From positions 1 through 58,663 of the forward strand of contig JAHBYY010000019.1 in NCBI GenBank assembly GCA_019635715.1: a DNA stretch of 58,663 bases. The letters run 5' to 3'. A program made the position numbers and the translations under genes. The DNA comes from Rhizobiaceae bacterium. Lineage in GTDB: Bacteria > Pseudomonadota > Alphaproteobacteria > Rhizobiales > Rhizobiaceae. The notes under the pieces were generated by a model, which saw only the letters and a list, made by a program, of their open reading frames with translations, ran no database searches and was not told where the DNA came from. Below are positions 52,353-58,663 of this stretch, one piece after another. How positions within the stretch are numbered: the stretch's first letter is position 1; each line of letters begins with the position of its first letter.

Positions 52353-52991
52353 ATGTCCGTTCGCGCCGACCGCCTCCTGCCGTCACCGGCGTCGATCCTG
52401 CGCCTTGCCGCCCTTGCCCTGCTGCTGCCGCTGCTGTCGGCCTGCGGCTACAACACGATCCCGACCGCCGAGGAACATGCCAAGGCGGCCTGGAGCGAGG
52501 TGCTCAACCAGTATCAGCGCCGCGCCGACCTCATCCCGAATCTCGTCGAGACGGTGAAGGGCTATGCGGCGCACGAGAAGGAGGTGCTGGACTCGGTGGT
52601 CGAAGCCCGCGCCAAGGCCACGCAGGTGACCGTATCGCCCGACGCGCTGACCGACCCCGAAGCGATCAAGGCGTTCCAGGACAGCCAGTCCGGCCTGACC
52701 GGTGCCCTGTCGCGGCTGCTGGCGGTAGTCGAGAATTATCCGGATCTCAAGGCCAACCAGAACTTCCTGGCCCTGCAGGCGCAGCTCGAAGGTACGGAAA
52801 ACCGGATCACCGTCGCCCGCCGCGACTACATCGAGGCGGTGCGCGACTACAATCTGACCCTCAAGACCTTTCCCTCGGTGCTGTGGGCGACCTTCTGGTT
52901 CACATCCAACCAGCCCTACCAGACGTTCACCATCCCGGAGGACAAGATGGAGGTGCCGAAGGTCGATTTCGGCAGCGGCCAGGGCGGCTGA
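52353..52991 (+). CDS. LemA-family lipoprotein
   Basis: A 212-residue LemA protein. Lipoprotein signal: hydrophobic core AALALLLPLLSAC with the lipobox cysteine at about residue 30. The conserved core is EVLNQYQRRADLIPNLVETVKGYAAHEKEVL, of which the QYQRRADLIPNLVETVKG part is diagnostic. The family forms helical hairpins on the envelope; biochemical role is unclear. It heads a rightward group with two TPM-domain proteins, a widely conserved linkage. Confidence 0.94.
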   Translation: MSVRADRLLPSPASILRLAALALLLPLLSACGYNTIPTAEEHAKAAWSEVLNQYQRRADLIPNLVETVKGYAAHEKEVLDSVVEARAKATQVTVSPDALTDPEAIKAFQDSQSGLTGALSRLLAVVENYPDLKANQNFLALQAQLEGTENRITVARRDYIEAVRDYNLTLKTFPSVLWATFWFTSNQPYQTFTIPEDKMEVPKVDFGSGQGG

Positions 52992-53005
52992 ACCAGGCGG
53001 CGGCC

Positions 53006-53830
53006 ATGGCGCGGCATCGCTCCGCCGGGCAGCGCGCCGTCCTGCCGCTGCTCCTGTTGCTGTTCGTCCTCATTGCCGGGCCGACCGTCGCGAACGCCGC
53101 CGAACTGCCCGCCCTGACCGGACGTGTGGTCGACACGGCCGGCATGATCGATGCCGGAACGAAGGCCGGGCTGGAGGCCAAGCTCGCGGCGTTCGAGGCG
53201 AAATCCTCCGACCAGATCGTCGTGGCGACCATCGACAGCCTCGGCGGCGAGGCCATCGAACCCTACGCCAACCGGCTGTTCCGTGCCTGGGGTCTCGGCC
53301 AGGCCGGAGAGAACAACGGCATCCTGCTGCTCGTCGCCAGATCCGACCGCAGGATGCGCATCGAGGTCGGCTACGGCCTGGAAGGTACGCTGACCGATCT
53401 GCATTCCAAGCTGATCATCGAGAACACCATGGTGCCGGCATTCCGGGCCGGCGATTTCTCCGGCGGGATATCCCGCGCCGTCGACGACATCATCATGGTG
53501 CTGGAGGGCAACGCCGCCGAACTCGAGGCGCGCGGGGCGCGCAACCAGGACGGTGCCGGCCCTGAAGTCGACTGGGTCTTCGTGCTGTTCTTCATCGTCT
53601 GGGGCACGCTGTTCTTCGGCGGCATGGCGATGGCGATCCTGCCGCCGATCTTCGGCCGCAAGATCGGGCCCGGCAAATACCGGTGGCTCGGCATGGATGT
53701 CAGCGTCGGCTCGGGGTCCTCGTCCGGCGGCGGCTGGTCGTCCGGCGGCACGTCGAGGAGCAGCGGCGGCGGTGGCTTCTCGGGCGGCGGCGGATCGTCG
53801 GGTGGCGGCGGCGCATCGGGGAGCTGGTAG
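53006..53830 (+). CDS. TPM-domain membrane protein (YgcG type)
   Basis: A 274-residue protein. Signal peptide (LPLLLLLFVLIAGPTVANAA), TPM domain at about residues 40-165 (LTGRVVDTAGMIDA, DQIVVATIDSLGG, IEVGYGLEGTLTD), one membrane helix (WVFVLFFIVWGTLFFGGMAM) and a Gly/Ser-rich C-terminal tail. TPM domains occur in thylakoid phosphatase-like and membrane-repair proteins; function here is unknown. 14 bases after lemA; its TAG is directly followed by the next ATG. Confidence 0.92.
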   Translation: MARHRSAGQRAVLPLLLLLFVLIAGPTVANAAELPALTGRVVDTAGMIDAGTKAGLEAKLAAFEAKSSDQIVVATIDSLGGEAIEPYANRLFRAWGLGQAGENNGILLLVARSDRRMRIEVGYGLEGTLTDLHSKLIIENTMVPAFRAGDFSGGISRAVDDIIMVLEGNAAELEARGARNQDGAGPEVDWVFVLFFIVWGTLFFGGMAMAILPPIFGRKIGPGKYRWLGMDVSVGSGSSSGGGWSSGGTSRSSGGGGFSGGGGSSGGGGASGSW

Positions 53831-54460
53831 ATGACGCTGTCACCCTATGACCACGAGCGCATCGCAGCCGCGATCAGGGCCGCGGAGCGCCAGACATCCG
53901 GGGAGATCTTCTGCGTGGTGGCGCGAAGCAGCGATCCCTATTTCTTTCCCGCAGCCTTCTTCGTCACCGTCGGGATTCTCGTCGCCGGACTGGTCGCGGC
54001 AGTCGCCGCGCATTTGTGGTGGATCCACCTGCCTGCCCTGGATTTCGTCGCCGCGCAGCTCCTCGCGATCGCCGCGGCCTGGCTGCTCTTGTGGACATTT
54101 CCGTCCATCCGCCTGCGCTTCGTGCCTTTGCGGCTTGGCTACCGGCGCGCCCACGACAATGCGCTGAAGCAGTTTTTGGCGCGCAACGTGCATCGCACCG
54201 AGGCCCGCACCGGCGTGCTGATCTTCGTGTCGCTCGCGGAGCGCTATGCCGAGATCGTCGCCGACGGAGGTATCGACGCCAAGGTGGGCGAGGGGGCCTG
54301 GACCGGCGTTGTCGCGGAGCTCGTCGACCATGCTCGAGGCGGCAGGCTGGCGGACGGATTCGTCGGGGCAGTGCGGACTGTCGGCGATATGCTGGCCCGG
54401 GATTTCCCGCGCGGTGCGACCGACGCGAACGAGCTCGACGACCATCTTGTGGAAATCTGA
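53831..54460 (+). CDS. TPM-domain protein with internal membrane helices
   Basis: A 209-residue protein beginning immediately after the preceding stop codon. A split TPM-like domain: N-terminal RQTSGEIFCVVARSSD, then two hydrophobic helices (about residues 37-95), then LIFVSLAERYAEIVADGGID and VGEGAWTGVV. It matches the second TPM partner commonly encoded after LemA and YgcG-like proteins, so the three products probably act together at the inner membrane. Confidence 0.9.
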   Translation: MTLSPYDHERIAAAIRAAERQTSGEIFCVVARSSDPYFFPAAFFVTVGILVAGLVAAVAAHLWWIHLPALDFVAAQLLAIAAAWLLLWTFPSIRLRFVPLRLGYRRAHDNALKQFLARNVHRTEARTGVLIFVSLAERYAEIVADGGIDAKVGEGAWTGVVAELVDHARGGRLADGFVGAVRTVGDMLARDFPRGATDANELDDHLVEI

Positions 54461-54538
54461 CGCGACCTGACCGCGGCGCGTCCTGCCGGGCGCAGCGTGC
54501 TTGGCATCGGCGCGGTGGACGCGTATGGTTAACCAATC

Positions 54539-55045
54539 ATGACCACGCTGACGATCGACATCCGCAGGGCCGATCCGGACGACGCGCAAGCGATTGCCGA
54601 CGTACATCATGAAGCGTGGATGGGCGCCTATTCCGGCATCATCCCGCATCGCGCCCTCGCACGAATGGTGTCCCGCCGCGGCAGCGACTGGTGGTCGCAT
54701 GCGATTCGGCGTTCCGCCACGGTGCTGGTCGTCGTGATCGGCGGGGAGATTGTCGGTTACGCGACGCTCGGCCGCAATCGGGCGCGCGAGCTCAGCCAGC
54801 AGGGCGAGATCTACGAACTCTACCTCAAGCCGGAATACCAGGGCGTCGGCCTCGGGTCCCGGCTGTTCGCCGCCGCCCGCCGCAAGCTGGCGGACCATGG
54901 GCTTGAGGGCACGGTGGTCTGGGCGCTGGAGGAGAATACCGGCGCCACGGCTTTTTATGAGGGCGCCGGGGGCCGCGACATCGCCGAGGGGGTCGAGGTT
55001 TTCGACCAGAAGGCGCTGAAGAAGGTCGCCTACATCTTCGACTGA
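54539..55045 (+). CDS. GNAT-family N-acetyltransferase
   Basis: A 168-residue GNAT acetyltransferase: [20 protein letters not shown] at the N-terminus, [20 protein letters not shown] with the Q/R-x-x-G-x-G/A acetyl-CoA loop (QGVGLG), and [18 protein letters not shown] as motif B. Substrate unknown. Monocistronic in appearance, between the TPM gene and ppa. Confidence 0.92.
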   Translation: MTTLTIDIRRADPDDAQAIADVHHEAWMGAYSGIIPHRALARMVSRRGSDWWSHAIRRSATVLVVVIGGEIVGYATLGRNRARELSQQGEIYELYLKPEYQGVGLGSRLFAAARRKLADHGLEGTVVWALEENTGATAFYEGAGGRDIAEGVEVFDQKALKKVAYIFD

Positions 55046-55143
55046 TCCGACGCTTTGCCGGCGCAGTTGCGCTGGAACGAAGTCCCCGCTATCGGTCTCG
55101 CCCGACGCCGCAGCGCGGCAGCGCTTTTCCGAGAGGGTCAGCC

Positions 55144-55683
55144 ATGCGTATCGAAGCCATCTCCACCGGGAAAAACCCGCCGGAAGACATCAACGTCATC
55201 ATCGAGGTGCCGGTCGGCGGCGAGCCGATCAAATACGAGATGGACAAGGAGGCAGGCACGCTGGTCGTCGACCGCTTCCTGTACACTTCGATGCGCTATC
55301 CGGGAAATTACGGCTTCGTGCCGCATACTCTGTCGGGCGACGGCGACCCGATCGACGTTCTGGTCTGCAACACCCGCGCCCTGATCCCCGGCTGCGTCAT
55401 CAACTGCCGGCCGATCGGCGTGCTGCTGATGGAGGACAATGCCGGCGTCGACGAGAAGGTCATCGCCGTGCCGTCGCCGCATCTGACCAAGCGGTACGAG
55501 AACGTCCACAACTACACCGACCTGCCGCAGATCACGCTCGACCAGGTCGCCCACTTCTTCACGCACTACAAGGATCTTGAACCCGGCAAGTGGGTGAAGA
55601 TCGGCGGCTGGCACGGCGTCGAGCGCGCCCGTGAGATGATCGTCGAGGCGGTCGCGCGCAACAAGGCGGCGAAGGCCGGCTGA
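55144..55683 (+). CDS. ppa: Inorganic pyrophosphatase, type I
   Basis: A 179-residue soluble pyrophosphatase that hydrolyses PPi to phosphate. The signature DGDPIDVLV and the preceding [17 protein letters not shown], plus [15 protein letters not shown], carry the Mg2+-binding acids. Usual length for bacterial family I enzymes. A GAGAGG ribosome site precedes the ATG. Confidence 0.98.
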   Translation: MRIEAISTGKNPPEDINVIIEVPVGGEPIKYEMDKEAGTLVVDRFLYTSMRYPGNYGFVPHTLSGDGDPIDVLVCNTRALIPGCVINCRPIGVLLMEDNAGVDEKVIAVPSPHLTKRYENVHNYTDLPQITLDQVAHFFTHYKDLEPGKWVKIGGWHGVERAREMIVEAVARNKAAKAG

Positions 55684-55689
55684 GCGGCC

Positions 55690-56286
55690 TCAGTTCTCGG
55701 CACGCTGGTAGTCAGGCAGCGGCACCTCGCCGCTGACCAGCACGCGTTCGTCGGCGCCGCAGGCAAAGGTCTGCGCCTGTTCGTCGGCGATCCGGCGCGC
55801 CGTCTCGTTGGCCTTGGGATTGCCGCTGGCGACGACGAGGCCGACCGTGCAGCCTTCGCCTTTGCCCGGCTGGCCGACCTTCTCGATGACCAGGACTTCG
55901 GTCCTGGCCTCCGGCTCGTCGGGATCATCGTTGACGAACCAGCGATGGATGGCGGCGAACGGCACGATCACCTCGCCGTCGACCTGCAGCCGCCACTCGA
56001 TCTTCGCACCTGTCGAGTTGAACGCGGAGAAGCTCTCCCACTGCGACTCCTCGGTCGCCGGCGGAAAGCCGTAAAACACCGATTCCCGCGCGTCGCCATA
56101 GTCGACGACCACCGGATAGCCGCGCCAGCCGGGACAGACGCGACGCGCAAAGCCACCTTCGCCCTCGGACGCGACGAGGGCGCAGCTCTTGGCGAGATCC
56201 AGATCGGTGTATTCGCTACGGATCTCGGCTGCCATCGCGGGCCAGGCAAAAGCAACCAGGGCCGCCGGTATCAACAGGCCGCGCAT
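55690..56286 (-). CDS. Exported hypothetical protein
   Basis: A 198-residue protein with a clear signal peptide (RGLLIPAALVAFAWPAMAAE, cleavage after AMA). Mature part has four cysteines (AKSCALVASE, RRVCPGWRG, GEGCTVGLV, TFACGADER), which could form two disulfides, and a VVVDYGDARESV segment. This pattern is seen in rhizobial periplasmic proteins with no assigned function. Converges on ppa with a 6-base gap. Confidence 0.82.
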   Translation of the reverse strand: MRGLLIPAALVAFAWPAMAAEIRSEYTDLDLAKSCALVASEGEGGFARRVCPGWRGYPVVVDYGDARESVFYGFPPATEESQWESFSAFNSTGAKIEWRLQVDGEVIVPFAAIHRWFVNDDPDEPEARTEVLVIEKVGQPGKGEGCTVGLVVASGNPKANETARRIADEQAQTFACGADERVLVSGEVPLPDYQRAEN

Positions 56287-56391
56287 CCGAACATTCTCCC
56301 CTGCAGCCGCACGTCGCGACGGTAGCGCAGGCCCGGCGCAGCGTCCATCGCGCCGATGCGGCTGGCTAATGGGCAGGACGCCGGTCCGACG

Positions 56392-56712
56392 TCAGGGCGC
56401 GGGGGCTGCCAGGGCATTCAGGCTGGCGAGAAGCGTTTCCAGCGTGGCGTCGACGCGCACGGTCTTCTGCCTGGACGTCTGACCGGCGATGATCCGCACC
56501 GCCGACCGCGGCACGGCGAGCCGCCTGGCGATCAGCAGTTCAAGCGCGGCGTTGGCTGCACCCTTTTCCGGAACGGTCCGAACCCGCGCACCAAGGCGGC
56601 TTGAACCGTCCGAGAGGCTTTCGACCGGGCCGAGCTCGTCCCGGCTCGACCGCGGCGTCAGGCGCACGAAAAGATCGACGCCCCCGTCGCGCGGCCGGTA
56701 CCATGCCGCCAT
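56392..56712 (-). CDS. DUF167/YggU-family protein
   Basis: A 106-residue DUF167 protein: DLFVRLTPRSSRDEL near the start and VRTVPEKGAANAALELLIAR, SAVRIIAGQTSRQKTVRV are the family's conserved core. Function unknown. It starts 9 bases after the yggT-like gene, a linkage conserved across proteobacteria. Confidence 0.93.
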   Translation of the reverse strand: MAAWYRPRDGGVDLFVRLTPRSSRDELGPVESLSDGSSRLGARVRTVPEKGAANAALELLIARRLAVPRSAVRIIAGQTSRQKTVRVDATLETLLASLNALAAPAP

Positions 56713-56721
56713 GGCGGCGGA

Positions 56722-57012
56722 TCAGACCACGGCGGGCGCGATCGTCGTCCAGAGCAACTGGCGCAGGAAGAAGATGATCAGCAGCACGATGATCGGCGAA
56801 ATGTCGATGCCTCCGAGATCGGGCAGACGGCGGCGGATCGGTGCCAGCACCGGCTCGGTGACCTTGAAGAGGAAATTGCCGATCGCTCCGACGAACTGGT
56901 TGCGCGGATTGACCACGTTGAATGCGTAGAGCCAGGAAAAGATCGCCGACGCGATCAGGATCCACCAGTAGATGCCCAGGGCAAGATCCACGGTCTGGAT
57001 GAGGGCGAGCAT
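56722..57012 (-). CDS. YggT-family membrane protein
   Basis: A 96-residue inner-membrane protein with two hydrophobic regions ([18 protein letters not shown] and [14 protein letters not shown]) joined by a loop with [19 protein letters not shown], the YggT/YCF19 hallmark. Members have been linked to osmotic tolerance and to cell division or chloroplast membrane organisation. Upstream partner of the DUF167 gene. Confidence 0.94.
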   Translation of the reverse strand: MLALIQTVDLALGIYWWILIASAIFSWLYAFNVVNPRNQFVGAIGNFLFKVTEPVLAPIRRRLPDLGGIDISPIIVLLIIFFLRQLLWTTIAPAVV

Positions 57013-57203
57013 TCATGTCTCCTGGATCGCAGGTGGTCAAACACCAGACCGACCCGCGCGGACCTTTTGGGGTACGGCGTCCGATCCGCAGGCTGCGGCG
57101 TGCCGATGAATGTGCGACATGTAGCGACAGAGTGCTGGCCCCACAAGTCCTCGGGTCGCGGCGGGGCCGGGCGAAGCCTAGTCAAAATGCTGCGCCGCCG
57201 CGC

Positions 57204-57232
57204 TTGACAGGAAATGCCGCTCGGCCCCATAT
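57204..57232 (+). promoter_or_regulatory. Promoter of tRNA-Ala
   Basis: TTGACA (57204-57209) and CCATAT (57227-57232) with a 17-base spacer, close to the alphaproteobacterial consensus. The expected start point is about 10 bases before the tRNA gene. Confidence 0.65.
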
Positions 57233-57250
57233 CACCGCCATCCGCTGGAC

Positions 57251-57326
<76 letters not shown>

Positions 57327-57470
57327 ACGGATTTCGCTCGAACAAGAGCCCATGATTCGCGTTATGAATTCCATCGACATTTCAAAGCTTTGTCGCGGTA
57401 CAGCACATCAATTTCATGGTTTGAGACGCTGATACTGGCGCATTATGTCCCCAAACTTATTGGTGAGCTT

Positions 57471-57815
57471 ACTGACCTGCCGCCGTTGGTTGCGGACGCA
57501 ATCCGTGACTGCTCACGGCGCGGTGAGAGGGTTCTGGATATATTCGGCGGTTCCGGCTCGACATTGATCGCCGCACATACATGCGGGCGTCAGGCGCTGC
57601 TGCTGGAACTCGATCCTGCCTGTTGCGACACGATCATTACTCGCTGGCAAACCTATACCGGCAAGAAGGCTGTTCTCGCCGATCAGGCCCTCGACTGGCC
57701 GTCCGCCAAAGCCGACACAGTTCCGCAAGGGGCAATCAGGCAATTCAAAAGGCAGACCGAAATCATCGAATGGGACCGACAGCGACAAATCGGCGAACGC
57801 GCTGCTCATGCGTGA
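57471..57815 (+). pseudogene. DNA methyltransferase, C-terminal remnant
   Basis: Only the last part of a DNA (adenine or cytosine-N4) methyltransferase remains. Recognisable: LVADAIRDCSRRGERVLDIF, then FGGSGSTLIAAHTCGR (AdoMet-binding FxGxG loop), LELDPACCDTIITRWQTYTG and KKAVLA. The catalytic DPPY motif and the target-recognition part are missing upstream. The frame runs on to a TGA at 57813-57815, overlapping the start of the DUF5681 sequence, so the natural stop has also been lost. Confidence 0.78.
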
Positions 57816-58619
57816 GGCAGAACGTCTCCTGAGAGTCAGAGAGGGAGAAAGCCTCCAGCAGATCTCTGCGATAGAGGCTGTGGTCCGCGCACAGTTCGTT
57901 CAGGCGACCAAATACAGAAATGCCTATGCGCAAAAGCACATCATAGAACGTTACGACAGGGCGGAGCGGGAACGCCAATACGCAATGAGGAAATCATTGC
58001 GTATTGGCGCGAAAGGACCGCTCTGGAGCGCGCGGCAATCGTGCAGGCAAAAGAGCTTCGCAAACCCGCACCGGAATTCATACCGCACCCCGACGACGTG
58101 ATCATCGATAATGAAGCGGGCGTGCGGTTCATCGGTCCGTTCGATCAGGATAGTCTTGCGGCGACGAACAGCACGATCGCGTTACGCGACATGCTAATCC
58201 TGCAGGCCGGGCTTGACGAGAAGCTTTGGGATCAACCCGATGACGGAAATCTCCTGGAAGGACCGGGCAGTGCCGCCATTTTGGCAATCGTCCTCGATGG
58301 CTCACTGCCTCCTCGATTGCAGATGAGAGATGTTCTGAACTGGTTTCGTATCGATCGCTATTCCAGACAGCCCAAGCGTTGGCTTTTGAAAGAAGTCCAT
58401 ACTGGCTGGCAGAAGCTGAGGTGCAAAGTACCTCGAGGCTACATCTTCCCGAAACTGGGCACAGGCAAACGGATTATCGAGTTCGCCAACGATTTCAGCG
58501 AAGCGAACATTTCGGGTGAACTGGACACATCGTCTCTGCACGAGATCAGCTCGTTCATAGAGGCGTCGGGATTGCTGTCCCATCTCTCTAACCATCGTCA
58601 GCAACAGCCTGCCGAATGA
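57703..58619 (+). pseudogene. DUF5681-domain gene, frameshifted and start-less
   Basis: The N-terminal motif PPKPTQF-RKGQSGNSKGRPK is the DUF5681 hallmark, followed by LLMREAERLLRVREGESLQQ and HIIERYDRAERERQ. No ATG, GTG or TTG precedes the motif in its frame, so the start is lost; the first ATG is at 57808. Near 57985 the frame shifts (net loss of one base): the text continues in another frame as NEEIIAYWRERTALERAA and FIPHPDDVIID to the stop at 58617-58619. DUF5681 proteins often sit beside DNA methyltransferases on mobile DNA; their function is unknown. Confidence 0.75.
57973..58009. repeat. Perfect 15-bp hairpin at the DUF5681 frameshift
   Basis: CGCCAATACGCAATG (57973-57987) is exactly complementary to 57995-58009, with a 7-base loop AGGAAAT. 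The point where the DUF5681 reading frame changes falls within the left arm and loop. A perfect palindrome inside a coding sequence with a shift at the same spot suggests template-switch correction of an imperfect palindrome; programmed frameshifting is the less likely reading. Confidence 0.85.
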
Positions 58620-58628
58620 AAGACGCAA

Positions 58629-58652
58629 TGAGAAGCGTCATGGCGCTTCTCA
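58629..58652. repeat. 9-bp hairpin after DUF5681 remnant
   Basis: TGAGAAGCG (58629-58637) pairs perfectly with CGCTTCTCA (58644-58652) around a TCATGG loop, 10 bases after the stop codon. No T-tract follows, so it is at best a weak terminator. It lies close to the window edge and its context is cut off. Confidence 0.5.
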
Positions 58653-58663
58653 ATACATTGTCC

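Larger units (their letters stand above)
57327..58663. mobile_element. Edge of a decayed genomic island at tRNA-Ala
   Basis: From the last base of the tRNA onward the sequence is visibly richer in A and T than the rest of the window and contains only broken genes: the C-terminal part of a DNA methyltransferase and a frameshifted DUF5681 gene, both typical of phage and integrative elements. No integrase or second attachment site lies inside the window, so the island's extent and its other end are unknown. Confidence 0.6.

Overview
The window is high-GC DNA with alphaproteobacterial gene content. It has rplU with a Rhizobiales-type helix-hairpin-helix tail followed by rpmA, alphaproteobacterial-looking promoters, several CUT2-type sugar ABC systems and many stand-alone intergenic palindromes. 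The gene mix most resembles Mesorhizobium or related Phyllobacteriaceae. That placement is inference from gene content, not a computed phylogeny.

Layout. (1) 1-16.9 kb is a catabolic block. It holds an isochorismatase-like hydrolase, an FCD-type GntR regulator, two VOC proteins with complete H-H-E iron ligands, an NTF2-like protein, a complete CUT2 transporter (binding protein, two permeases, double ATPase), an NmrA-like reductase, two tandem TIM-barrel isomerase paralogues, an MDR reductase, an SDR, an FAH-family hydrolase and, divergently, a butanediol-dehydrogenase-like MDR plus a second SDR. It looks like ring cleavage followed by hydrolysis, fed by a sugar-type importer; the substrate is unknown. 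(2) 16.9-41.2 kb is an organosulfur island. It contains an ssu operon with tandem binding proteins (ssuA-ssuA-ssuD-ssuC-ssuB-msuE), a further LLM monooxygenase, a TauABC-like transporter with a beta-carbonic anhydrase and a coupled 71-residue protein, a 2OG-Fe(II) oxygenase with MetY, two DszC/SfnB-type flavoproteins, a second CUT2 transporter, an SfnG-type monooxygenase interrupted by an in-frame TAG, an AhpD-like protein and an NtaA/DszA-type monooxygenase. (3) 41.2-57.3 kb is mostly core genome: MarR/FAD monooxygenase pair, tRNA-Ser(CGA), rplU-rpmA, M3 peptidase, MarR-MFS efflux pair, second carbonic anhydrase, pdxY, LemA/TPM genes, ppa, yggT-yggU and tRNA-Ala(CGC). (4) 57.3 kb to the end is lower-GC DNA beginning at the tRNA 3' end, with decayed DNA-methyltransferase and DUF5681 genes: the edge of a mobile island.

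How it works together. The sulfur island appears to import organosulfur compounds by three transporter types, release sulfur oxidatively with FMNH2-dependent or 2OG-dependent oxygenases (reduced flavin from MsuE), and could fix reduced sulfur through MetY. AT-rich motifs resembling AAAATAGATTTT recur in the promoter regions of both the catabolic and the sulfonate operons, hinting at shared control.

The most notable oddities are: the amber codon in the SfnG-like gene; a MITE-like element inserted at the ssuC stop codon with a CTAG duplication; two copies of a GC-rich palindromic element; a separate palindrome beginning GGGGACAGTTT; and a perfect 15-bp hairpin exactly at the frameshift in the DUF5681 remnant.
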